From assembly GCA_027563935.2 (NCBI GenBank), contig JANVAS020000223.1, forward strand, positions 496,001 through 560,000: a DNA stretch of 64,000 nucleotides. The letters run 5' to 3'. The number at the start of each line of letters is the position of its first letter. The stretch's first letter is position 1. The DNA is from Costus lasius (taxonomy: Eukaryota > Streptophyta > Magnoliopsida > Zingiberales > Costaceae). Below, piece by piece: positions 46,216 to 59,101 of this stretch. The position numbers were made by a program, and so were the translations under genes. Below the pieces are notes generated by a model that saw nothing but the letters and a program-made list of their open reading frames with translations, did no database searches and had not been told where the DNA came from.

Positions 46216-47198
46216 TTCTCACAACGTCTAAGACGTAAAAATATGTGGCCAGGGTAAATTACGAGATAAGCAAAATTTCAACCAAATCATGCAGATAAAT
46301 TCTAATGAAAATAGCAAAACATGTATTAACTCATAAAAGTCATTGGGCTACGCCCAATCATCCCGACAAAGGTTTCTACTCGCTCATATTAGAATATAAA
46401 TACATGATGTTATGATGAACAAGAAAACACATGAAAGATTGTAAGAAATCACTAAAAGAACCACAGAGCCACCTTCTCCTTGATCCGAAGATGAGGATTG
46501 ACTGATCTATCGTTGTCTTCAGGGAAAATCTTGCCGGAAAACTAGTTGAAAAAACGTTTTCGCCCTTGTCGTCGCCGCCGTCCGCTTTCGTCCATAGAAG
46601 CCCCCCCTTTTTGATCAAAATCTCATATTTTATATTTAGACCGGTTTAGAACCCATCAAGGAATGGTTCTGTGAAGTTTGGTCCAAATCCAGTTCAAAAC
46701 GAATGAGAATCGAGCGAAAAACTCGTAGGGCGAAAACTTTTATCGGCCGTGATGTGTTTACGGCTTCGGCCGTAATTCTTTCGGCGTATAATGCTTTTGG
46801 TCACAGAAACTTTTTACGGCCTATGATGGAATTACGGCTTTGCCCGTGAAGGTTTCGGTGAACTTCTTAACTTCGCCGATTTTCGTCCTCCGCTCGACGT
46901 CGCGTTTACGGCCGAATCCACAATTACGGCTAAGGCCGTAATTATCTCGTTCTTCACCGATTTTTCTCCAAATTCGACGTGTGGGCTTGTGATCTCCTCG
47001 GGAATCATGCTTTGACCTTAAAACTCTCGAAATCCTTCATTTTTAGTCCATTTTACCTACATTTTCACAAAAACCAAGAAAAGTGAAGATTCTGTGCAAA
47101 GTAAGATAAAAACACTAAAAGTAGCACAAAATCATGCAAATAAGCCCAAAATATGATCTAAAACATAGGTAAAAATACTTAATAAATGCAACGCATCA
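46216..47198 (-). repeat. 3' LTR of element B, truncated
   Basis: It matches 56512-57493 almost end to end (983 versus 982 bp, a few percent different). It includes the ACGGC/GCCGT word array (46740-46950). On the minus strand the purine tract CTAAGTCTAGGGTATTT precedes its TGATGCG start. It is cut at 46216 next to the accessory ORF of element A; about 484 bp of LTR are missing. Confidence 0.88.
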
Positions 47199-47745
47199 AA
47201 ATACCCTAGACTTAGAAATTTGCTTGTCCTCAAGCAATGCTATGATATGTATAAAGAATGTAAAGATAGGGATTTTTCAATTGTTTTTGCCCTTATTAAT
47301 ATCCTTAGTTTACAAATTAAGCAATCAATATTTCAAACTCAAGTAATTCAAGAAAAATCATAATAGAAATAAACTCCCAAGAGGTTACAATCCAAGAAAG
47401 ATAAAATTCACAATTCATGTCATAACATCCATTCAACACACACTAAGCATCAAATACTTTCATCTTAATAAATCCATTTCACTTAACAGATAAAATGTCT
47501 ACTTCAAGAATTTCAGTGATGTTAAAGATAAGAGATTTTTAAAGCAATTTGGTCTTTAAACTGTTATATGCTATTTACTGTTAGCATCATAACATGTTTA
47601 AAGTATACTACAAAGTAGTATAATTTAACTCATAGTCTCAATCATGAAAGTCAGCGGAGTTGTCCACATGGACTACAGCTTCCTCTTTTTCTCCATTTTC
47701 ATCCTCTCTTTTTTTTTATTAGACTTTAACTCATGTCTTAGGTAC
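47199..47745 (-). other. 3' untranslated region of element B, first part
   Basis: Non-coding, AT-rich. It begins with the polypurine tract (47199-47215 in complement). It contains the target duplication GGTAC at 47741-47745. Confidence 0.6.
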
Positions 47746-49538
47746 TGATGACACCAAAATTCATAGTATATTTTATGTCATTTCATGTGTCTTTTTGTGC
47801 CATATTTATGTTTCTTTGCTTGTTTTTAAGTCTTATTTGTCAACTATTGCAGAATCTACACCATTTCTTGTTTGTTGATCATTTTTAGGTTAAAAGTGCC
47901 ATATTTTGATGGATTTTGGAAGATTTGAGCACACTAATAGATTCCAGACGTCGAAATGAAGCTACCCATCAATTTTCATGAAATTCGGAGCTAAATTACA
48001 AAAATACGGCACTACCGTATTTTCTGGACAAACTCCCACGGTACCGTATTTCTCAGCAGATGTTTTGGGTGAAATACGGCACTACCGTATGGAACTACAC
48101 GGTGCCGTATTATTCAGCGTTTTCAACCTGAATAGTTTGACAAGAATACGGCACTGCCGTATATTTGAGGGAAATCATCACGGTACCGTATTTTCTGCCC
48201 AGAACTTACCGAAGGAAAATACGGCACTGTCGTAATCCGAATACGGTACCGTATTTTTAAACTAGATTCGTGACTTTTTTGGGCTGATTCTTGTGCGGCA
48301 GAAGTCCAAATTGAGATCTGAAAGATGTCCTGGACTCGTCTTTAAGAGGAGAAGACGCACAACATGGAAGGGGGAATTTTTATCACCAATTGAGAGAGAA
48401 ATCGTCAGAATGGCGCTTAGGGTTTGGCTTCATGCCGAGAGGCGTGGAGGCCACCTCAGGCCGTGATTTTTACACCGAAGCTTCTTCTAGAGTAGGAGAG
48501 CACGCCCGAGAAGTTTCAGAGTGTTTAGAGTCCGATCGAGGGAGAAATCATCAAAATAGTGGTGACAGCACTGTTCACAAGCGAAATTACGGGTTGTATT
48601 TCAATTACAACCCTGTTTTGTTACTTTTCTTCCCCTTTTTCACCTTCTAATCCTCTGAAATTATGGTTTGTATTAATCCTTTCACCATGAAAGCTTAGAT
48701 CTTCTTATGGGACATGGGGTGTAATCCCCTTAGTTTGTTAATGACTAGAAAACATTGATTTTTGTCAAGTTTAATTTTAATATGATAATTTTACTTTTTT
48801 GATTGTTTGTTCTTTAATTCTCTTTAGTTTTATAAATATCAGCATGCTTTAGAGTTTTGCGAAATAGACCGAGAGGTTGATCGTTTGAAATTCGGAACCC
48901 TAGGAATCGTTGAGTTTGAAACTGTCGTAAGAGATTAGGTAGTTCTTCGAATTCTGATTTTTAGTGATTTTATTGTCATGTTGAATTTCTAATACTTTGG
49001 ATTGAGTTAATGTGTAGACTTGATTTGATCTTGCACGAGAGTGAGGATCGAGTCGTCGGAAAACCATAAGTAAAACCTGTGTTGAGTTTCAGGATGCACG
49101 AGAGTGATCCTTGAGATTCCACTTGAGATGATTGACTTAGAATTTGGATGCATGAGAGTGATCCTTGAGTTCTTTGTTCGATGGTTCACTTATCTTTAGC
49201 ATTGAAAATAGATCTTGCATGAGAGTGAGGATCGGTTATCTGCATGATTGTCTGCACGAGAGTGAGACAATACCTTTATGAAGTGAATTAGGTCTTTATC
49301 ATAATAGAATTAATCTGAAAACCTTTATTTCCTTCTAGTCATTAGAATTAAGATAGATGAAACCCTAGTCCCAGTTTCTCTCTGATTATCTTTTTCGTGT
49401 GTTCTCCATCATTGCTTTTCATCACATTCAGTTTGCTTAGCTAGTGAGAATACAACTGTTTGGTACTTAACAATAAGGTCTCTGTGGTTCGATATCTATT
49501 TTATTACTTCGAGTATCCGTGCACTTGCGGACACAACA
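47746..49538 (+). mobile_element. Solo LTR S3 inside element B
   Basis: 1,793 bp, TGATGACACC...CGGACACAACA, with the exact target duplication GGTAC (47741-47745 and 49539-49543). Its end (TACTTCGAGTATCCGTGCACTTGCGGA) has the pattern of the Athila-type LTR ends here, giving a plus orientation. It contains an array of TACGGCAC-TACCGTA and CGGTACCGTA words (48004-48258) and repeated TGCACGAGAGTGA words (about 49030-49265). No coding region. Confidence 0.88.
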
Positions 49539-50623
49539 GGTACCACTGTCAAATTTAACAGTGCCAAGTAAAGGAGTCTTTTCCCTTTTTTTTTCTTTTT
49601 TTTTTCTTTCTGGAGAAGGCCGGTCAGTGGCATGGTAATTAAATCGTTGTTGATACTTGATCACAACAGATTTAAAGTATACCAACTCGTGGTATAATAT
49701 AACTCATGACTTCAGATCATTCAACCATAAGAGTTGGAGCAAATCTCAAACTAAAAATATATCACCAATTTTCTCTTCATAAAAATTTCCATCAAGTAGA
49801 AATAGATAAATTAAACATCAAGTAACAAGATACTATGCATGTGTCATATGGACATATAACAATTCACATATGCATTTTATCAATTCCAGAATTGAATTTA
49901 CTCAACAATTTAAGTCCACATGAATTTTCAAAAATTCCCTAAGTTATCAAATCAATCACTCAAAATGTTTCCTAAGTCCAAAATCAAGGGTAGAACAAAT
50001 TTGATCATCCTTAAAAATCATATACATTCAAAATTCATATCTAATAAAGCCTTGAAGAGTAAGCATATCATGAAGGACACCCTAGACTTAAATTGTTGCA
50101 TATATATATATACAAATATTCAATCAATAAAGAATTTCAGAAAAATTTTGCAAGAGTTCCCTTTGTATTTGTTAGCGAGACCTTGTACCGTTATATCAAG
50201 AGCGAGAATTACAACTCAGAAAAGACCGAAAAAATGATCATCATGTAGATATTCAGATTTTACACGACAATCAACTTCCAGATATCAAATACCGTCTAGT
50301 TTCACTAATCAAAATCATATTAACCATACTCACAAAGAGATCGCCGCAAGATTCACGGTCGGTACATGATTCACGGCTGCACTCATGATTGCCTCGTGGA
50401 ACACTATTTCTTTAAGTAAAAATTTCTCAAAAATTTCTGCATGTAAAACAACTTACTAATAGATTTTTCGTGAATAAAATTTCAACAAATCATGCTGTTA
50501 AAATTTTATTTCAAAGCAAAGCAAAGATAAAATAAAACAAAAAGAAATAATAACAGTCAGAAGTTTGGGTTGCTTCCCAAAAAGCGCTTGTTTATGGTCT
50601 TTAGCTTGACCATAGCTTCTTGT
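49539..50623 (-). other. 3' untranslated region of element B, second part
   Basis: Non-coding. It contains T/C-rich and TATATA tracts (49578-49612, 50101-50112). No gene seen; the open frames are AT-composition effects. Confidence 0.55.
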
Positions 50624-53600
50624 TCAAGTTTCTCCTGGGGAATTAGAGAGAATTAAGTACTCGTCTTCTTCAGCCTTCTCTCCTTCGAAATAATGCTTTA
50701 ACCGCTGCCCATTCACCTTGAAACCTTGTTGTCCTTCTTTTGATATCTCCACGGTGCCATATGGAAATACTTTCTCAACTACAAAGGGCCCTGTCCATCG
50801 GCTTCTCAGTTTTCCAGGGAATTACCTAAGACGCGAATTGTACAGCAGAACTTTATCTCCTTCAAAGAATTCCTTCCTAGAGATCCGCTGGTCATGCCAC
50901 TTCTTTGCACGTTCTTTATATATACGGGAGCTTTCATAAGCAGAATTTTTTATTTCATCTAATTCATTTAATTGAAACTTCCTCCTTTCTCCAGCACTCT
51001 TCAAATCATAGTTAAACTTCTTTACCGCCCAATAAGCCTTATGCTCAAGCTCTACTGGTAAATGACAAGATTTTCCATAAACCAACTAAAACGGAGACAT
51101 ACCTAAAGGGGTTTTGAAAGCTGTCCTATAGGCCCAAAGAGCATCATCCAATTTCATCGCCCAATCCTTCCTTGCTCCTGATACGGTTTTCTCTAGTATC
51201 CTCTTGATTTCTTGATTTGACACTTCATCTTGTCCACTAGTCTGCGGGTGGTACGGTGTAGCAACTTTATGGCGTACCCCATATTTCTTTAGCAATGCTT
51301 CAAATTTATTCTCAATGAAATGAGAACCTCCATCACTGATCAAAACTCTGGGTATGCCAAATCTGGGAAAAATTTTCTTTTTAAACATCTTGGCAACAAC
51401 ATGTGAATCATTAGTGGCCTCAGTTGTTGCTTCGACCGATTTAGACACGTAATCAACGCAAAGAAGAATATACTTTTTTCCACAGGAAGTAGGGAATGGA
51501 CCCATAAAATCGATTCCCCAGAGATCCAAAATTTCAATTTCCAAAATGCCCTGCTGAGGAAACTCATCTCGTTTATTAATGTTACCTGTGTGCTGACATT
51601 TATCACAAGATTGAATAAACTTTCTAGCATCTCGAAAAATCATAGGCCAATAAAATCCTGACTGAAGAATTTTGAATGCCATCTTTGACGCACTAGCGTG
51701 CCCTCCATAAGGGGAAGAATGACAATGACTGAGTACATCATGAATTTCCCTTTCTGGTAAACATCTTCGAAACAAACTGTCTGCACATCGACGATATAAG
51801 ATCGGATCATCCCAGTAGAAATGCTTAACTTCAGCCCTGAATCTCTTCTTCTCCTGAAATGTCAGGACAGGTGGCATGATGCTAGACGCTAAATAATTTA
51901 CAATATCTGCATACCAAGGTGTCTCTTGTCTTATAATAGCGTATAGATATTCTTCTCGAAATGAATCATTAATTTCTAGAGCATCTTCTGCATTTTCCTC
52001 TCTCGTCAATCTAGACAAATGATCAGCTACTAAATTTTCTGCCCCTTTCTTGTCTTTTATATCGAAATCAAACTCCTACAGGAGTAATATCCATCGAATC
52101 AGCCTGGGTTTTGCATCTTTCTTGTTCACCAGATACTTGATCGCATAATGATCTGTAAAAACAACAACCTTAGAATTAATAATATAGGAGAAGAATTTAT
52201 TAAAAGCAAAAACTATGGCAAGAAGCTCCTTTTCAGTTGTGGCATAGTTTATTTGCGCTCCGTCTAGAGTCTTGCTGGCATAGTAAATCGCATGGAGTTT
52301 GTTATTCTTTCGTTGTCCCAACACTGCTCCTACAGCTTGGTCGCTCGCATCACACATCACCTCATAAGGGAGCGACCAGTCTGGCGGTTGCATGATGGGT
52401 GCAGAGACTAGAGCTTCCTTCAGTTTCTCAAATGCTTCTGTACAACTCCTGGCGTGTCCCAGAAAACTCTGAATCCCTCTGACTGATGTGGGTGGAGGTA
52501 GCTTCTCAATAACTTCAATCTTGGCTTTGTCTACTTCAATACCTCTCCGTGAAATACGATGCCCAAGAACAATCCCTTCTCGAACTATGAAATGACATTT
52601 CTCCCAATTGAGAACCAGATTCACCTCCTCGCACCTCTGCAAGACACGCGATAAATTAATCAGACAATTATCAAAGGAAGATCCATACACGGAAAAATCA
52701 TCCATAAACACATCCATAATATTTTCAATAAGATCAGAGAAAATGGCCATCATGCAGCGTTGAAAAGTGGTCGGCGCATTGCATAATCCAAAGGGCATGC
52801 ATCTGTAGGCAAATGTTCCGTACGGGCATGTGAAGGTTGTCTTTTCCTGATCCTCCGGGTGGATGGGTATCTGAAAAAATCCTGAAAATCCATCAAGAAA
52901 ACTAAAGTAAGAATTTATTGCCAGTTGCTCAAGCATCTGGTAGATGAAAGGAAGAGGAAAGTGATCCTTCCGGGTGGCCTTATTTAGCTTTCGATAGTCG
53001 ATACACATCCGCCATCCAGTTACCGTCCTCATCGGAATCAACTCATTGTTCTCATTCCTTACAGCCGTGACACCCCCTTTCTTTGGGACTACATGAACAG
53101 GGCTGACCCATTTACTGTCAGAAATTGGGTAGATCACACCTGCATCAAGCAACTTGAGAACTTCCTTCTTTACCACATCTTTCATGACCGGATTTAGACG
53201 ACGTTGATACTCAATAGAGGGGTAGCAGTTTTCTTCCATGTAGATTCGGTGCATACACAAAGATGGCTTAATTCCGGGTATGTCATCCAATGAATATCCA
53301 ATCACCTTTCTATAACGTCGGAGTTCCTCAAGCAGTCTTCCTGTTTGAATTTTATCCAAATCTGCACTTACTATTACTGGATATGTGGCATTCTCCCCTA
53401 GGAACTCGTATCTTAAACTCGGTGGGAGCATCTTGAGCTCTAATTTATCTATTTTTACTAGTTCGGATCTTATCAGGATAAGCTTCTCAATTTTCTCTCT
53501 CTGTGGCTCAAGCATCCGGGCCGAATCCATCATCCTAGCGTAGGTCTGAGCTTCATTCTTCATGTTCTCATCATCTCCAACTGCGATCAGACAAACTTCC

Positions 53601-55891
53601 AGTGGGTCTAAATCCTCTCTAAGATCTTCCATCTTCGGTTCTAGTTCTGAAGTGTCGAATGTAAGGCAAGAATCTGTAAATGAGGGTTTCTTAAGGGAAG
53701 ATGAAAGATCAAATTCAATATTATTTTCACCAATGTTTAAAGTTAACCTTCCCTTCTTTACATCAATGATAGCGCCTGCAGTGACCAAGAAGGGCCTTCC
53801 CAAAATAATTGGCAGTCTCAAGTCTTCCTCCATTTCCAACACTACGAAGTCTGCAGGCACAAAGAACTGTCCAACTTTTATAGGAACATCTTCCAATATT
53901 CCGACAGGTCGTCGGACCGATCGATCTGCCAACTGTAAAGTAATTGCAATAGGTTTCGTGTCACTCATGTCAAGTTTTCTACAGATCGACAGGGGCATCA
54001 AGCTGACACTTGCGCCCAGGTCGCACAGTGCTCCTTCAAATGACATATTGTCAATCTGACATAGAATGGTGAAGTTTCCTGGATCCTTCAACTTTTGAGG
54101 AGTTTTATTCTGTATTATTGCACTACATTCCTCTATAAGTGCCACAATACCAATTTCTTCAATCCTCCATTTATTAGAAAGTATATCCTTTAAGAACTTT
54201 GCATAGGTAGGCATCTATGATAATGCATCGGTGAAGGGTATATTGATGTACAACTTTTTCAATATCTCCAGGAATTTGCCGAACTGCTTATCCAATTTTG
54301 CCTTAGCCAGCCTCTGAGGAAAGGGAATGGCTGGAACGTACGCAGGCAGTCCTACATACTTCTCCTTCTCTTCCACATCGACCTTTTCTTTATCTAGATG
54401 CGGTTCTTCAGGCTGTTCCTTATCGACTACCGGTGTAACCTCTTCTGTAGGCATCTGGGCTTCTTCTAACTGCTTCCCACTCCTTGTAGTTATTGTGCTG
54501 CAATTTTCTCTTGGACTTAATTCAGATTGTCCAAGTGATCTCTCCTGAGGTCTAGTGGCAGTACTTGCTTGCTGTGCAATCTGATTTTTCAACATCTTGT
54601 TGTGAGTAGTCAAAGCTTGTACACAGGATGTCAGCTGCTTGAGCTGATCAGCAAGGTCATCAGTCCTCTTTTGCTGGTTCATAATGGCTTCCAGCACGGA
54701 ATCATAATTCGACTTTTGGAGTTACCCATACTATCTCGGCTGGAAACCTGGCGGTGGCCTATTATTCTGCTGGGAATATTGAGGAGGAACTTGCCCTTGA
54801 TTTTGTTTGTATGACAAGTTGGGGTGGTTCCTCCATCCTGGGTTGTAAGTAGCAGAGTAAGGGTCATTTGCAGGTCTCTGATTATAATTCCCCACAACGT
54901 TCACTTGCTCTTGATCTGATTCCTCTTGTGGAGAAGTAATGATCCGGCATTCAGATGCATTGTGCCCTGTTACACTACATACCTCACAAGAAACCATGTT
55001 AACTGAACTAGGTGAAAAAGATAGGGAATCAATTTTCTGAACTAGAGAATCAACCTTTGCTGCGAGTGACGTCAAGGAGTCATTATGATACTTACCAAAT
55101 CCCGTGGAAGTAGTGTTTCGCTCACCTGCCCATTGGTTATGATTCATGGCTATATCTTCTAGAAGAGTTGTTGCTTCTTCCACATTCTTGCTCATGATTG
55201 TTCCTCCGGCTGCAGCGTCCACCATCATCTTGGTGCTATAGTCCAAACCGTTGTAAAAGATTTAGACTAAAATCCAGTCCTGAAGTCCGTGATGTGGGCA
55301 CATGCGCTGGAGCTCCTTAAAACGCTCCCAAGCCTCATAAAGCGATTCTCCCTCTTACTATGTAAAACACGTGATCTTGTTGCGCAATTGAACAGTTTTG
55401 CTTGGCGGGAAATATTTGTTCAGGAATGCTCTGGACAACTGCTCCCACGTGGTGAATGATCCTGCTGGCATAGAGTACAACCAAGTTCTGGCACGGTCCC
55501 TGAGAGAAAACGGGAATAGTCTCAGTCTTATGGCATCAGATGAAACTCCGTTAATCTTAACTGTATCGCAGTATTCAAGAAAAACAACTAAATGAAGATT
55601 TGGATCTGAATTTGGGGAACCCCCAAATTGGTTTTGTTGAACCATCGTCATTAATGCTAGCCTTAGCTCAAAATTGTTCGCCTCTATGTTGGGTCGAATG
55701 GCACTTGAATTAAACCCTTGTACATTAGGTGCTGCGAAGTCCCACAAAGATTGATGATGATTGTCCTCCGCCATCTCTCCTTTCTCAGAATTCTTTTTAG
55801 CTTCTAACTGCAGTCTCCTTCGAAGGCGGAATGTTCGTTCAATTTCTGGGTCTTCTGGAAACAAAGCACCTGCACGGAAATTTCTGGGCAA
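50624..55891 (-). pseudogene. Gag-pol of element B, one frame broken by point stops
   Basis: All parts lie in a single minus-strand frame of 1,756 codons. In order: gag (55358-55891, FLNKYFPPSKTVQLRNKI); gag with zinc knuckle CEVCSVTGHNASEC (about 55000); protease with CDLGASVSLMP, the family Ser replaced by Leu; reverse transcriptase with LDGFSGFFQIPIHPEDQEKT and FMDDFSVYGSSFD; RNase H (MCDASDQAVGAVLG, TDHYAIKYL); integrase zinc region (HSSPYGGH...CDKCQHTG) and DDE core ([24 protein letters not shown]); and a C-terminal GPFVVEKVFPYGTVEI. Stops at 55358, 55355, 55262, 54731, 54722, 54215, 52076 and 51086 fall at codons that are Gln in the family; one at 50822 is probably a former Leu. About 30 codons after SFLGHA (near 52455) are deleted. 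No in-frame ATG was found at the very start. Confidence 0.93.
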
Positions 55892-56003
55892 ACAACGCGT
55901 AAGTAGGCAATAAAAAGAAAAGAACAGTAAAAACTAACGACAAAAGAAAAGAAAAATGCCTAATCTCCTGACTTATCAATTAGTCAATATCAACTATCCG
56001 TAG

Positions 56004-56021
56004 TCCCTAGCAACGGCGCCA
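56004..56021 (-). other. tRNA-Asp primer-binding site of element B
   Basis: Complement reads TGGCGCCGTTGCTAGGGA, which differs at two adjacent positions (TA for CG) from the complement of the plant tRNA-Asp 3' end. Both changes are transitions, as expected if a methylated CG decayed on both strands. It lies six bases inside the LTR. Confidence 0.88.
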
Positions 56022-56027
56022 AAAACT

Positions 56028-57493
56028 TGATAGCTATCCGCAAGTGCACAGATTTATCGAAGTAATAAAAGTTATCGATCCCACAGAGACTACGAAGCTA
56101 AGTACTGACTTTTCGACTTGTTTGAATTTAGGCTAACAAAATCAATAGTTTGTTTTCCTAACTTATGCAGACATGCAAACTCGGAACAGCTTTTAAGGGG
56201 TTCAGATTTCAACGAGTCGGGAATTCATGGGTTCGCCACTTTGACAATTATGAGCCTTTAAATAAATAACTAATTCACAGAAAATATTTAGCATGAAAGG
56301 AACTCTTCCTAAAGTGCGTACTACCTCCTTCCGAAGCGTAGTACGGTATTTAACTAGATTAACTAACTACTCCGGTGATAGTTAACCTAATTAAACCCTT
56401 TAAGCTCTACGAAGCGTTGGTTAATCCTTCAAACGAATCCAAACTACTCCCGTGATTGGATTCGTAGGTCTAGTTGAAATAGATCAGACGTTGCGATTCA
56501 CCTCCCAGTCCTTCTCGCAACGTCTAAGACGTAAAAATACGTGGCTAGGGTAAATTACGAGATAAGTGAAATTTCAACCAAATCATGCAAATAAATTCTA
56601 ATGAAAATAGCAAAACATGTATTAACTCATAAAAGTCATTGGGCTACGCCCAATCATCCCGACAAAGGTCTCTACTCGCTCATATTAGAATAGAAATACA
56701 TGATGTTATGATGAACAAGAAAACACATGAAAGATTGCAAGAAATCACTAAAAGAACCACAGAGCCGCCTTCTCCTTGATCCGAAGATGAGGATTGACTG
56801 ATCTATCGTTGTCTTCAGGGAAATCTTGCTTGAAAACTGGTTGAAAACACGTTTTCGCCCTTGTTGCCGCCGCCGTCCGCTTTAGTCCGTAGAAGCCCCC
56901 CTTTTTCGATCAAAATCTCATCTTTTATATTTAGACCGGTTTAGAACCCATCAAGGAATGGTTCTGTGAAGTTTGGTCCAAATCCGGTTCAAAATGAATG
57001 AGAATCGAGCGAAAAACTCATAGGGCGAAAACTTTTACGGGCCGTGATGTGTTTACGGCTTCGGCCGTAATTCTTTCGGCGTATAATGCTTTTGGTCACA
57101 GAAACTTTTTACGGCCTGTGATGGAATTACGGCTTTGCCCGTGAAGGTTTCGGTGAACTTCTTAACTTAGCCGATTTTCGTCCTCCGCTCGACGTCGCGT
57201 TTACGGCCGAATCCACAATTACGGCTAAGGCCGTAATTGTCTCGTTCTTCACCGGTTTTGCTCCAAATTCGACGTGTGGGCTCGAGATCTCCTCGGGAAT
57301 CATGCTTTGACCTTAAAACTCTCGAAATCCTTCATTTTTAGTCCATTTTACCTACATTTTCACAAAAACTAAGAAAAGTGAAGATTCTGTGCAAAGTAAA
57401 ATAAAAACACTAAAAGTAGCACAAAATCATGCAAATAAGCTCAAAATATGATCTAAAACATAGGTAAAAACACTATATAAATGCAACGTATTA
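56028..57493 (-). repeat. 5' LTR of element B
   Basis: 1,466 bp. The inner end is TGATAGCTATCC on the plus strand; the outer end matches 47198, with CA decayed to TA. It includes the ACGGC/GCCGT word array (57033-57245) and a minus-strand TATAAAAG at about 56932-56939. Confidence 0.88.
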
Positions 57494-57796
57494 ACTACCA
57501 AGTGCAAGCTACTATAAACATCGGCAAAATAAAAGCATAGCTCACTAAGCTACTTGGAAAGAACAAAAGCTGGTAAGTGACAAATATCATCAAGATGTCA
57601 TCCAACACCTCCTAAACACCACAGACGTAAACAGTGAGCAGCAACACCACTAAATAGGCTACCAAATAGATGAGAAAGGTAAGTACACAGCTGGTAGACT
57701 ACAATGAGAAAATGGAAATGGAGCAAATGATAAACAACATCAAAATACCAGCTCAATACCAACCTAACACAACAATTGAAAACAAAAAGTGGTGGA
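57494..57796 (-). other. Element A non-coding DNA between polymerase and accessory ORF
   Basis: Contains no gene. It resumes at 59102 after the solo LTR at 57797-59096. It is assigned to element A because it leads into the polymerase genes of A on the same strand. Confidence 0.5.
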
Positions 57797-59096
57797 TGTA
57801 ACCAATTAATTAGTCCTAATCTAATCAATTAATCAATTAATTAGTCCTAATCCAATCAATTAATCAATTAATTAGTCCTAATCCAATCGGGATTCATATT
57901 AATTAATTAATTAACCCTCACATGGTTAATTTCAAATTCTAGGCGTTAACCCTAGTCTAACTAGAGTTAAGCACACGCCTACAATTCCCTTTCTCCTTGA
58001 GCCCAATAAGCCCAACTTTTCAATGGGCCCAACCCAATGTCCGTTATGCATGTTAACCAAGCCCTTGGATCCAATCCAATTTAACCATAGGTCAAACTAG
58101 GCTAACCATGGTTAATATGCCGTAAATGGAAGTTGGCTTCAATAAATCTCTTCCATCTCATTAGAGCCATTGGCGCTAATGAAATCTCCAAAATCGATCT
58201 GAGTTACCCAATAACTCGATCATAAGGCTTCCCGATCAATACGAGAACTCGAGTATCAAGGTGTGCGACCCTGTAGGTTCCTCTGACGCTAGCAGTGCTG
58301 ACCAAAGGCCACCACAAGCAGTGAGTGGCACCTAGCAGTGCATCGCTGCTACCCAGGTCATTGGAATGGATATCGACATCGACATCCCCATCATTGCAAT
58401 TAGGTACATATGCATTACAGTCTCTTTGCCGTACTGATATCCGATTGGACAAGTGTGTCACCACTTGTTTTCATCCAATTTCATGGCTATGACTAAATCA
58501 GGTCTAACCTGGGTATAGTCATACACTTTCAGTCATGGAACCATAGAGGAGCTCCATGAATATCAAGCTTCCCTTAGGAAAGGGGCAAATCCTATGTCTG
58601 TGCATTGACCTTCTCATATGGGTCATGACATGCCCAATGACAACCGTTATTACCTCCCAACTATGGCAAGATGTTAGGTTGTATCAAAGCATATCCCTAA
58701 CCATATAGAATGGCCAATGACCTCAAGTCAAGGGATCAATGCATCTCCTATCACTTGTGAGGATAACTTGTGACACCAAGTCATTGCCTCACAGCGGGTC
58801 GGTCCAGTATATCCACCACTGATATACCCATATGTCTGCGTTAGCATCTCATGCTTAACCAGCCCATATACCAGTCCCACAAGTACCAGAGCTATCCCTT
58901 ATCCACTCAGGTACATTGATTGGGGACGATTGTTTGAGCACAAATCCAATCTGTCTCTAGGGACATTATCATATAAGTACATATTCGCAGATGTAAACAA
59001 ATAATGATAATGACAATGCTAGTATGATATAAATATCAATGTCAAGTAGTACAAGTAATGGACCAGAATTAGGTCCTTAGGGCATATACCCCAACA
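57797..59096 (-). mobile_element. Solo LTR S4, Copia type
   Basis: 1,300 bp with TGTAACC...CCCCAACA ends and an exact GTGGA target duplication (57792-57796 and 59097-59101). On the minus strand it starts TGTTGGGGTATATGCCC and later has GGGACTGGTATATGGGCTGG, in the same order as in the young Copia LTR (TGTTAGTGTATATGCCC, GAGACTGGTGTATGGGCTGG). It is therefore a distant relative of that family. Near its left end a 31-bp unit (CAATTAATTAGTCCTAATCC...) is repeated nearly three times (57803-57888). Confidence 0.88.
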
Positions 59097-59101
59097 GTGG
59101 A

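Larger units (their letters stand above)
46216..57493 (-). mobile_element. Athila-type Gypsy element B
   Basis: Minus-strand order: 5' LTR (56028-57493), tRNA-Asp primer site (56004-56021), one gag-pol frame (55891-50624), 3' non-coding region with a solo LTR, polypurine tract, truncated 3' LTR (46216-47198). Its polymerase (QEKTTFTCPYGTFAYRCMPF and FMDDFSVYGSSFD) is Athila-like. The left LTR lacks the part equal to 56028-56511, so no target duplication can be shown. It is nested in element A. Confidence 0.85.

Noticed and set aside
53562..54059. A 165-codon plus-strand frame with Ser-rich peptide
   Set aside because: It is antisense to the protease region of element B gag-pol.
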